64,000 nucleotides of DNA. Origin: Xylona heveae TC161. Its lineage: Eukaryota; Ascomycota; Xylonomycetes; Xylonales; Xylonaceae. Where the stretch lies: contig NW_017264194.1 of assembly GCF_001619985.1 (NCBI RefSeq), positions 558,001 through 622,000 of the forward strand. Direction: 5' to 3'. The notes beneath the pieces were generated by a model. It was not told the origin of the DNA. It worked only from the letters and a program-made list of their open reading frames with translations, and ran no database searches. A program made the position numbers and the translations under genes. Shown in pieces: positions 14,546 through 26,109 of this stretch (positions are counted from its first letter, which is position 1; each line of letters begins with the position of its first letter).

Positions 14546-17500
14546 GCATTTCTACATTTTGTCGTTCTAAAATAAGAAGAGCATAATTCAGGAGAGTCTG
14601 TGAATAAGTTTTATGTGGAACAAACTCCACTCTCCTTGCACAGCGACGTTGCATAGGGCAAAATGTCCAGTCTATCATGGCAAAGAGAGGAAACGAAAAC
14701 GCCTCTGGGAAAAGCTAGTGAGACACGACAGGGTGTGGTTTTCTCACACGGAAACGGCGAGAAACCAAGTTCATGGATAGAAAATCTCGACCTGGTTTTT
14801 TTTTTTTTTTTCATGTCCGTATTGTCGAGAGGGAGAATAATGTGAGGACATGTCAAAATATGTCCGAAAAGAGAGTGAGTGAGGGTAGATTTAAAAAAGA
14901 GGATGGTGGCATGCAGGGAGCCAAATATCTCGGATTATGCATACACAAAGGTACTCCTTACGAGTTATTGTGGAAGAAGTACCGTGGCAGCGCGTCTTAC
15001 TGGCTGAAACCTTATCTGACCCTGCTGCCGTTGGCCTCCCTCCCTTTCCCTCGGGTTTGCCGTATGCTTGAAAAGTCTTGATGATTGACGTTTCCTCTTG
15101 CGTCGTATCGCTGAAACCCGCTGCAATGCACCTCCGGTAGGGTGCCATGCAATCGATATCCCAAAGGGAACGAGCAGATATGCCACGCAGCAGAATTAAC
15201 AGCCCTCCTTTCGAGCTGCATACCCGATCAGGAAAGATGCCGAGGTGTTAAAAATAGCTTGTTTTTGCTCTGGTTGTCCTTGATTCTGACGCTGCTTACG
15301 AGTAAGGTACTAAGGTAGGCAGGCATCAGAGTCTCCGGCTGGGATTTCGCTGAGCCGGGTCAGATAATAGCTTGATCGAGGAAATAGGGTGTTATCTTCT
15401 TAACTCAAGAATTAAGGAAAGAAAGACTACGGATGTAAGGTACCGTGCGTTTGCCGGTATATTATTGATGGATTACGCCTCGGCCATCAATAATGCGCAG
15501 CTCCGTATGATTGGACAAAATACGGCATAGGTACTTTCGTATCTCATAACTACCTTAAGGTACCTTACCTAAGGTAATTTTATGTCGTGGGTGTTTGAAC
15601 AAGCTTGAACTCTCGGACATTACCGCAGTACAAGCTCCTTGTGGAGGCAAAAATAAGCCTCGCCTGAATACGCTCTCGTCAGATTCCCTTTGTGGTCAAT
15701 TCTGTTGAATCAACAATGGAAAACACTCTGTTCGACAAGGGCCATCCCTGAACCAACGGATCAACATCTCTTTAACCACCGTCGTTAGTTTAGTGCTCGA
15801 TCTTAGCTCATGGTTCTAACGCTTCTCTAGCGGGACGTGGTCCACTGTGTTTATTATTTTCCCCCTGTTCGCTTCACAATGGCTTTTTCGCCGACTCCGA
15901 CCCACTTGTAATCCGTACAGTGCATAAAAAATTGCATCATAGATGTAGCTTTCAGCTGCCTCGACGTTATAGCCTTACCCACTTTTCTCTTTTCTCCCCT
16001 TCCACTTCCCCCTTGTCTCTGAATTAAAGAGATCTATGGAGTAATTATTCTGTGATTACCTCGGTACACTACTCTGCCACACGTTATAGCGTAACGCTCT
16101 TATTAACCCGGTTCCTCTGTCCAAGGATCCACGTCCCTCGGTCTTTCGGTTTCCGCTCGTTACGAGTACTTGGAACACACCAAAACAAAAAAAAAAAAAT
16201 ATTCGCCGCACCTCAGGAGAAGGACCATGCTCCTCGTCCGTAGTCTCTAACGGTAGGGAGATGGAGCTAAATCGTTACGCCTTGGTTGATCCCTTATCTG
16301 ACACGGTGGCCATGCGCTACAGTTTGGAACAGCCTGCGCCGGACGCATTGCTCTATTGAGATTAGAATTCGGACGCCCCGATCTTGGGACGATGGAGGGC
16401 AGTGATTCAGCCATGCAGATTAGCTCTGCAATAACGATCGGACATGCCAGATGTTTATGACGATCTTAGTTAAGCCTCGTCTGACAATCGACGGTTATAG
16501 AGTACTGCTGTACTTTCTAATGCCTTACGAATCATTATTACACTCAATATATTACAAGGTATCGCCGAACTAAAACCTCAAAAGTATGTGCGATGAATTA
16601 ATGACACTAAGCATATTATTTGTTGCTCGGCACCGAGAAAGACGATAAAGTCGAGCGGATTTATTTCGGGGAAAATTCCATATTGGAGATATGTGATCTC
16701 CTTTAATCTATAGCATCATCATTGAATAGACCAGGCCTCTCCCTACTCGATCTTTGTCACCTGTATTCGTAAGAGTACTCTGCAAGGTGAAACATGTAGC
16801 AACGTTCCTAGTCTGTAGTCTAGCTTGGACGGCTTCAGAGAAAGGGGGAGTAATGCTTGTGAAATCTTGGAGAATGTGAGCATGACCATGTCCGCTGGGT
16901 GTTATCGGATCCTTACGACCTTGGATCATTTTCATTATATTGTCACCAATTTATTTGTGTGTTTCGAATGTAAACTTATTTTATTTTTATTTTATTTTTT
17001 AAAATAAAAATAATGGTAGAAAAAGATAAGTAAAATAAAATAAAATCCCGACTCCAAATTAAATCATGCAGAATAGAAAAGCATAGAATTAAACAACTTC
17101 AATAACATCAATAGAGAAATTATAATATAAATTACTCCGTATTTTCTTGTTGAATATTCCGGAGTCCTCGGTCGTCGAGATCTCTCTACTGCTCATCGCC
17201 CTTTTGGGAGATTCGACGGGTTTCTGCTCACGTCCAAGTTGTACCAATCAATGCGCACAGCGAGCTCCCGATCCGATCGGGAGGATCGGCGACATGCATG
17301 ATCTCCCGTCCTCATTTGGGACGTTCCAAGATGAGCGACACCACAGCTCTACCAATAATCACACTCTTTTCCCACTTTGATCCTTTACCTCGGAACCTTA
17401 GATCCAAGGAAATCACCCTGCTCATCCAGCTCTCAACTTTTTGGCTTTTCTAAGCTTGCTTAGCTTCCCCGGCTTTCGTCTCTCTCTGTCCCTTGTGTCT

Positions 17501-17678
17501 CCTGCGCTCTACAGTCCATATTACTGAATTCGTCCAAAAAAGACGCGCTCTCATCTTCATACTATCCCGTTTATTTGACGCCTCAATATTGCCTCGCTGC
17601 TTGCCTTCTCTGATCTTGTCGATCTTTACTCTCTTTTGCTATTGATCATTCCAAATAGTTGTACTGTACCCCGCCACC

Positions 17679-18169
17679 ATGTTCTGGTGGGCCCCCCTCT
17701 TTTCTCCGCTCCATTCTACTACCATCAGCTACCATCACTTGCGTAACCTTGTCGCCTTTTTTCTCTTCTCATATCCGCCATTGCACTGCGCCATACAGCA
17801 CTACCCTGGCGGTGAAAAGAAAACTACATACAGGGGATAATGTTGTCACCAAGCTACAGTGGTAGCGTCGTCACCTTCTCCTCACCTCTGGGAGCGCAAC
17901 GATCAGACGGAGAAAACTCCGCAGCCACTCTGATTGCTGTCGATGAGGCCAAGGGTAAAAGATGGATCCAGGCAATCGAATCAACTAACTCACTAGAGGC
18001 AAAAAACAAAAAGGGTCTCCATATGATCAATCTGCTAATGCAGCTCACAAATCTAGCTCAGATATCTCGATCTACTACCTGGAAGAAACGGAATGCAAAA
18101 AGCAATATGACTCAAACGCCATCAGGTCTCTACACATTTCCGTTTGACTTCCTCCCGATCCGACCCTAA
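17679..18169 (+). other. Candidate overlapping small-ORF pair (TAATG junction)
   Basis: A 53-codon frame opens at 17679 in the context GCCACCATG and ends in TAA at 17838-17840. Its last A is the first base of the ATG of a 109-codon frame (17840-18169), giving a TAATG stop-start junction. The second product is hydrophilic with no recognised domain (it starts MLSPSYSGSVVTFSSPLG). Overlaps of this type can support termination-reinitiation, but chance is a serious alternative in this gene-poor stretch. Confidence 0.2.
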
Positions 18170-19759
18170 CGCGAATCCAAGGAATGACCCTTTGAAAGGC
18201 AGACATGCATACTCGTCTATGGCAGCCTCATTCGTGTTTTCCCTTGATCGCTTCATCTGCAGTTTCAACGACTTCGCAGCTGTCACGCTATCCCATCGTC
18301 TCGCCATCTCAGATTACGCGGTCACCCGCTTTCTAGATCGCCGGGGGGTTCCGCCCCTCCCTTACCCCACTTGTCCCAAATGCAGAAGGTAAGTGGCAAG
18401 GCCTCTGGCGCTTCCTCGGGTGGTCGGGTTATGGAGTGTCGATGTGTCTTAAGCCTTGGTCTCGACGGACCGGGCGTTGAGAAAGAAGACCCTGGTAAGA
18501 GGAGAACAAGAAGAACAAGAAGAGCAGACTCGTCCAACGAATAGAGGCCCGTCTCTCAAGGCTCCAGACAACAACGTAAGTGTGCATCCGTTCCCTTTCT
18601 GTCAAGAATGAGGAGAGTCCAGCACACCCTCACAAAGGAGGGTATCTCCATGTTTCCCGTCCCGACTCCCAGGTCGAATCAACTCCAGTGCTCCTGAACG
18701 CAGGGTTTCGGAATTGTCCAATAGCCGCAACGTGAAGGCTCTCCAGCATCTCCTCATGAGACATGTCCGTTCTCTTAGCCCTTCTCTCTTTTTCCATCTC
18801 TCTCACTCTCAGCTCTCTCCCCCCTGACAAGCTTGGTGTACTGTATTCTATGCCATGCCATTACATTGTCCACGTCGCTGTACTGTACTGCACTGTACTA
18901 TACTGTGGAACTCCTATATCTCCGCAACGAAAAGAAAACGAATAAATCCATAACCAACGACCAACTATACGTTTGTACCGCGTACCTCTTCAATCCAGGT
19001 AAGCCTAAAGTTACTTTTGACCAATAGCACTCTCTGCTGTCCCCTCCATGTTAACTACTGGCTCCTTTATTCGTCCCGATGTTCATCCGTTTGTCCCGAG
19101 TCTTCTTATTCGTCCAGGTGTCCTTCATTTCTATTCTATTCTACTCTACCAGAGGCCCCTAATTCTTTACCCGGGCCAAGTGTCTCTTCCATATCTACCG
19201 GGCCCCCCATTTTTTTCTTCTTCGGGGGACCAGTGCCGCTACATACATACCTTACCTACATTACTCCCTACTCCCTACTAGTTGGTTCATCCTCCTCCTT
19301 CGTCTTCTTCTCTTTCGTGTCTTTCTTCTCCTCTATATTCCTTGGTATGGGACCAATGAACAGGAACAGTGAAGACTGAACATTGGAGGTAAATATGTTG
19401 TTGGTTGTCTTCTGTACATAGGTAGTATCACCGTTAGTTGGGGACTCCAAGCTCATTAAACCCCCTCACCCCGGGGTAGTTACTCATAGTTCTGGGCCTC
19501 TGGGCTAGAGGCGTCGGTGCTTATGGCTTTAAGATACCTACCTAGTTTTGAGGATGATAGGATACGTACTCTGTAAATACCCCGGACACCGGGACACCTG
19601 GACAATTGGACGATATGCATAATCTTCTCAAAAGAGCAAAGAGTAAGTAGCAAGTGCAGGTGTTAAAAGTGAAGAGGTAGGTAGGCAGGCCAGGCAGGCA
19701 GGGCAAGCGGCGGGAGGTTCCTTGGGGCCCTGGTGTCCTGGGCCGGGGGGAACTGCGGT

Positions 19760-19847
19760 GACGCCCGGACGCCCGGACGCCCGGATGCCAGAACGCCAGA
19801 ACGCCAGAACGCCCAGGACGCCAAAAGAGCGAAAGAGCGAAAGAGGG
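19760..19847. repeat. Two adjacent 8-bp tandem arrays
   Basis: 19760-19815 holds seven 8-bp units (GACGCCCG x3, then GATGCCAG, AACGCCAG x2, AACGCCCA). 19824-19847 holds three AAAGAGCG-type units. Further short direct repeats (GGACACC at about 19582-19600, CACTGGCA at about 19949-19966) flank them. Confidence 0.9.
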
Positions 19848-20929
19848 CGAAAGTAGAAGAGCGCGGACTCCCGCGGGGCCTGACTGCTCCCGGGAGATCA
19901 AAACCATGGAATCCTGTTTTTTTTCCTTCCCACGCCTGGCACATAGGCACACTGGCACACTGGCCACCACTAAGCAGTGCAAGACGGTGGAAGACGGTGC
20001 AAAGCGGGTGGAAATGGGGTTTGATAATATCTTTACACAGTACGCTGTACAGTAGCCGGTTTTTATTGGGGAGAGGGGAGTGGGTGGGCGGGACTTTGGG
20101 ACCTCTGGGATAAATTACTGGGTACCTAGGAAAGGTATGGTAAGGTACCTACCCACCTAGAAGACCAAACCAAAGAAATCAACGAATCTGAATTGTCATC
20201 CAAAGTGTCAAGGTACGGTAGTACTCTGTATTCCAAATGGAAAAAAGGAAAAAGCGCCTGTGGCGTTCCTCAATGGGCGCCGCCTCGCAGAGCAGGCCAT
20301 CTAAAGATTCCCCCAGTCTAAATTGCTTCCCCGAAAGTAGACCAACCAATTTCCAAAATGGCAACATATTAACTGACAATGAAGTATCGCAAAGCAGGTA
20401 ATTCAGAAAGAAGACCAAAAACATTTAGAACTAAAAAAGAATACCATGGGGCAAAAAAAAAAAAAAAAACAACTAGGACTGCAATAGAAGATTAGACATG
20501 AAAGAAGAGAACAAGATCAAAGGAGATGTAAGATAAAGGAACAACAAAAAAAGACAAACGGATTTCCAATCCTGGGTATGTAATTACTGCAAAATGTGTC
20601 TCCGGCGCACACCTCCCAAAAGGAAAAAATGGGAAAAAGGGAAATAACACCAAAAGGGAGTAGTAATTCCCAAATCTATCCCAAGCTCGAGCCCAATCGT
20701 GATCTGCCGACACGCCATAATCCGTCCCCCTTGTAAAATCAAAAAAAGAGGATCTTCGATCTTTTCCCATCTCGAAATCCTTGACCCTGTCCTCTAGGCT
20801 TCCCTATGAGATATATCACACCGATAACACACCGATAGGCCCAAAAGCAACAAGGCACAAAACGACAGAACAGATGATGCAACCAGTAAGAAACCCACCA
20901 AAAAAAAGCCCATCAACCCCGTCACCCCA

Positions 20930-23900
20930 TCATAACCAAATATCTCCGCCTTCCCCGGCGACCCACTTACGCCATGCCTCTTGGTATGCCTCCTCCAAGT
21001 CACGCACCCAACGCCGAGTATCGAACAGGGCGCTTGTCCACCGGCTCTCATACAGCATCTTGCGCAGCTCCACCAATCGACCCGTGCCCTTGCCATGATG
21101 GCCCAACTGGGTCGCATATCTTAGCCCACTGGCCAATGCAACCGCTCGCTCCTCAAAGTCTTCTTCGCTTCTGGCGATCAGATCCCGCGCAGCTTCCTTG
21201 CCTTCTGGGCTCTTTGGTAGTGCGCCTTTTAGGATTGACGCCGCCATGCGTGAGCACATCTTGTACTTGTACCTTGGCAAAGTCAGGAGAGGCGTGCCTG
21301 ACCACAGAGTATCAGCGGCGGTGGTGTGAGCATTACACTCCGGGGTATCGAGAAAGAGATCGCACACTCTGGCCCGCGATATGTGCTCATGCTTGGGTGC
21401 AACATCTGTAAAGATGATCCGCGAAGCCACCTCAGCTCCTGCCCACAGTAGCGCTGTCTGTTTGAGGTTCGTTTCTCCCAAGTCCGGAAATCGGAGAAGC
21501 CAAAGAATAGCCCTGGGCACTCTTGCCAGAATTCGCAGCCATGTGCGAAAGGTTGATGGGTCAATCTGACAATGTCCGTAAGTAATGAACACAAAAGTTT
21601 TCCAAATAGTAAAAAAAAAGATTGCTGAAGCGTAACATGCCTTGTACAATTGATTAAAGTTCCCAAGAATAATTGAATCGTCTGGCAGAAACGGAAACAG
21701 CTTCTTTCGCATTTGCCATCTCCTTGCCTGTTCCTCGTCCCAATCTAGTTGTCTGCCTCGAGCGTCGGGTGCGCTCTGCCTGTGATCGCAACAAAAGAAT
21801 GTGTCTCGTGCCATGATTAGATTTTCCGAGTAGATCCAGTCATCATTACTTGCGCCAAAACTCTCATCCACGATGGAGTCGTCCAAGTCAACATTGCGAC
21901 GCCACGGTCGTAACGCTTCCCGTGGAACTGCAGTCTCGTCGGCCAACAAGTAATCGCACCACTCGGCACCCAAAGAACCAGCAAAGCCCATAAAGGCCAT
22001 TTGGATCGGCGCTGGTCTCGCGGCGAAGATTTCGTTCCTTGCTCCTCTGGTATAACCGTTGAGATTAACTAGAATATGGATCCCGTCATAGACAATCTGA
22101 CTGACAAGACGCTCAGCAGACCAACTACTCGCATCGTGGAAAACCGGCGCCTCTCGTTCAATCTGCTGACGGTGTACGGAATGATCGCTCGCTGTTGTTG
22201 CATAGCAGAACGCTTTGACTTTTGCAACATCATGAAACCCAAATGCGGATTGCATCAGGTGTGCTAGCGGGTGATTGTTAAAATCGGAAGACACGTAGCC
22301 AACATTCAAACAGGGCGCCGGTGGCGCAGGCGGCGGATAGACTGTTCGAGGAAGCCAGGGAGCACGTAGTGTCGATGTTGATATTCGCAGGGCATTGCGC
22401 TGAGAAATCATCCGGATTTGCTTTGCTGTTAGAGGGCATGTAAATGTATGAAAAGGAAGTACGGTAGGAGCACTGGGAACTGCCAAGGATGGTGGAAGTT
22501 GTGGCCTTGCGTAATTCGAGAAATCCCGCGCTCTTTGTAGAATATATCGGTCCTGATACCATTGCCAGGCAATCCTCTTCATTGCTCGTTCAATCAACCT
22601 CACCAACCTTGCGCCTTCCCACGGCTGTCCGGCCCAGCGACTCAAGGCTCGCCCAAGGCGAGATGCCTGCTCATTGTGAAGAGCGTCTTGACGATCAAAA
22701 GTCGCCGACAGCTGCTTGAGCAAGGTCTCTGGTGTGGCGGATAGTGTTCCCCTTCCCCAGCTTTCTCCGTCAACGAGCTGCTTCTCCACAATATCGACAA
22801 CGCGCTTGATCCAGCCAATATTAGGAGCATTCAAGGGCACGGAGTCAATCAACATTCCGGTCTCATCAACGTGCCACCGATCCCGCTTTCCATCTCGGAA
22901 AAGAATGCCGCCTCGCCCCGTCCACCCACAGACGGAGTTGAGTGCATTAGCAAGGCCACAAACAGCTTCAGCAAAGTCAGGATTCGAGGCCACAGCGCGT
23001 CTGTAATAGCCAATGGCGTCGCCAATCCTCCCTTGATCCTTCACAGCGTTGGCCAAGTTCGCCAATGCGATATCAAAAGTCCCATCGCAAGCAACCGCTT
23101 GTTCGTACATCTTTATGGCAGCAGCAAGCTGCCCAATGTCTTTGAGAAGGCTTCCCAGGTTTGTATATAAATGTGCGTGTTTCGGATCAAGGTTGAGACC
23201 GTAATTGTAGTATGAAAGAGCCAAGGCTATTCCGCTACCAGGCACAACACCGGGAATGGGTGGCAGCTGTGAGTTATTCATGTTGACTGGCCGAGTTGTT
23301 GGTACTGAGTGTTGCACACTAGCGAAGAGAATGCCGACGTTGTTGGCAGTGGAAGGACTGGGTTGGAGCGAAAGCGAAAAGTAATACAAGGCAAGGATAT
23401 CTCGGACGCCAAAAGAAGGTCTCGGTGATGTGCTGTTTGACGACATTCCATCTTGAAATATCTTTGCCAGAGACAAAAGAGAGTTGCTAGTGGTCAGAAT
23501 GGCAGCATTCTTAGCAATCTGGTTGGGAGCCTCTTTCAAGCCGGGCAATTCGCCAGGGCCTGGGAAGAGTAACCTTGCCGTTTGGAGTGCTTGCTCCGGC
23601 GAGAGAAGTACAATACCGTTGGGGGTCACATTGACCTCTTCTCTCGATGGAAATGCGGAGCTGGTAGAGACTGCCCGCAGTATTCGAGTTATGAGTTCTT
23701 GAATACCCTTGATTCTGTGGCCGACAGCTATCATGACTGCATCTTCAAATGCTTTTGCAGCTGCAATATTATTCCCAAGAGCGTAAAGCATGTTTCCTTT
23801 GGCATGTATCAGAGCGATAATCCTTCCGTTATCAGAACCCGGAAGAGCAAGGTTGCTTGACAAAGTCGTGGATTTGAATGGCCGATCGTCCTCCAGAATT

Positions 23901-26109
23901 CTCCTAGCTTGCAAGTCATCATCCTCATAATCAAATATTGCCCTATCGAGATTGTCAAATATAGAGCTACTCGATGAAGGACTCCTTCGACTAAAATGGT
24001 CGTCTATACGATCGAAATCTGGGACCATGTCATTTTTCGGAACTTCCAGGGACTGTTCAATGAATTCTATTAGAGAGATGGCTTCTTTTGCTCGGCCGTT
24101 TCCGCAGAGAAGAGCGACAAGATGCTCTACAGCTTCCAAGTAACTTGGACGTAACTTGATTGCCCGAAGCCAATACTGTTCTGCCTCTTCTCGTCGATTT
24201 AATGCCAGGAGGGTTGCTGCCAGGTTCGAGATAGCCTCAACATGACTGGGAAATATGTTAGCGACCTAGAATATTCGATGACAAGAGAATGCGCGATATA
24301 CCTGGGCTCGATTTCGATAATCATCAGATACCAACTTAGCGCCTTTGTGTAATCACCAAGTCCATAAGCCAGGCAGCCACCAAGGAGCATTCCATCTATC
24401 CATTTCCAACCGCCATCCCGGCAAAGGGTGGTAAGCAATTCCAGGGCCGTTGTAGCTTCAGCAGAAGCGGAATATAGCCCTACTACGCCTGCATTATTAT
24501 TCCCCGCCGGCAGTCCAAATTGATTCCCGTGATGAGGGCCTCGAAGCCCTGTATGGCTTGTGAATGATGCCCAAGTGGGAGGTTCGGCCTTGCTCCCCCA
24601 ATTGCCAACAAAAGGGAGCTTCTCGTTGATTTGGTGTCTCGACGAACTTGGCTGGGATGATGGATCCACGCCTGAATGCGGCAGCGCACTGGAAACATTT
24701 TGATGTATGGTGGTCGGCTCATTATGGAATCCACCTTTCGACTGGATCTGGTGATTGCAGTCTTTGCTAGAGTTGATGAAAGTGTTCGCAGACGCAACCG
24801 AGGATCGGCCCGGGCGACGAGGAGGGTTCAGGTATATTGGCTTTGAAGGACGATGCGAAGGATGGCTGGATATATCATTTCTTGTCGCCTTCTGGAACGC
24901 CAGAAGTTTTCTATAAACAACATGAGCCCATGCCAATAGTTCCTCTTCCGATTCTATCTTTGCTGACTGGATGCCAGCGCGAATTGGCAAATTTTCTCTG
25001 CATTGCTCATTAGAGATCATTACACTAGTCAGCAGAATGGTGACTCACGTTAGGAGGGCACTTTGGGCCATAAGTATCGAGGCGTCGCCTGGATGACCTT
25101 TATGCAGTGGCAAGTGTGCCGTGGATAATCTATTCGATCCATCTTTTCTGAGTGCACTAACATCTCCCCAACAGTCAAATTGGAGGTTCTCGCCTTTCTT
25201 CAATTGAGACGAAGTCGGATCTGTAGCTCTATATTTACTGCAGTGTTCGGGATAAGATAAAGCGCCATAGTCGAGACCATCCTGAAGGCTGTGACGCTGT
25301 CCGGGATACACCGGGGGACTCGAAAGAAGGTTGATATCTGGAACGCGAGGAGGATATCTGGGGTCTCGAAATGCCGCCGGCCGATAAGGAACAAACGTGC
25401 CATCGGGCCAATATGGGCCATAGGGCCCGGTTATATTGGATGCGGTTGGACCTAGACCCGGTTGGTAAGGCATTTGAAACCCAGTTGCTGTTTGGTGCGC
25501 CGAAGGAGGCTTGTATAATTGCAATGACTGCCCAGGGGCCTGATTAAGCATCGAATCTATATTGGTGGAATATTGCGACGGATAAAATTTGAATTGTTTT
25601 GAAAAAGCATCATGAGATATGCCAAAATTTCGGTCCTGAATATGAGAGGTGCGAGGTTGCGCTATGGAGCCATACGGTGCTCTCAACCCCGAATCTTGAA
25701 TGGCACCTCCTTTGCCGTCATTCGTGACAGAGGCAAGAAGGTGCTTTTGGGGGTGAGCTTGGGATGCCCAATCAATAGGAGTGCCATCATACGCTGCTGA
25801 CAGCGTTCCATTTGGTGTCTTCCTTCGAAGCATATGCTCGGCGCCGAATTGGTTCTCTGACCCGCCATTAAAAATGCCGACGGGTCGCAGATTGCTTGAG
25901 AAGTCGGCCTGAAGAGACGGTTGCACATGCTGTTGCTGCTGGGCTTGTAATGACGCTCGGATCCATTGAGACGTGGTGTCCGGCTGCATGAGCATGCCGG
26001 TATCTGGAGAGGTGGCTTGAGAGCCCAGGTAGTAGTTGCTAGGATGCGACTGCATTTGAGAGAATGGGAACCCCGTAGGACGTAATTCGAGGGCTGTTGA
26101 CGGTAGCAT
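20930..26109 (-). CDS. TPR protein with OGT-type (GT41) O-GlcNAc transferase domain
   Basis: Predicted nucleocytoplasmic enzyme of the OGT/SPINDLY family, moving a sugar from a nucleotide sugar to Ser/Thr of proteins. Exons 26109-25049, 24997-24302, 24245-21641 and 21565-20930 join to 1665 residues. The first 600 or so residues are Gln/Ser/Pro-rich and poorly structured. TPR repeats cover about 900-1030 (YYNYGLNLDPKHAHLYTNLG). The GT41 catalytic region runs from about 1235 to 1620. It contains GYVSSDFNNHPLAHLMQS with the base-region His, GNFNQLYKIDPSTFRTWL with the Lys matching human OGT K842, and DTPECNAHTTAADTLWSGTP. The second intron (24301-24246) contains the branch-site GCTAAC. The third (21640-21566) is GC-AG, 75 nt and stop-free, right after the catalytic Lys codon. 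The start at 26109 is the first ATG of the open frame. Whether the donor is UDP-GlcNAc or GDP-fucose cannot be told here. Confidence 0.92.

Larger units (their letters stand above)
9121..20929. other. 11.8-kb gene-poor region between flbD and the OGT-like gene
   Basis: I find no conventional protein-coding gene. The longest frames (for example 11935-12654 on -) lack motifs and carry low-complexity runs. Visible contents: a 13-base G run at 9959-9971, GT-rich DNA at 10040-10076, 27 T's at 10562-10588, an inverted repeat at 14528-14545, GGTACC/TACCTTACC motifs near 15430-15590 and 20120-20160, a strongly A/T-rich segment at about 16930-17145, a possible small-ORF pair at 17679-18169, GTACT-type repeats near 18840-18905, and dense tandem repeats at 19580-19970. 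Part of it may be long regulatory or leader sequence of flbD; that is inference. Confidence 0.55.

Noticed and set aside
16930-17145. Possible decayed transposon in the A/T-rich segment
   Set aside because: Only A/T-rich and partly palindromic sequence; no terminal repeats, target-site duplication or transposase or polymerase motif could be seen.
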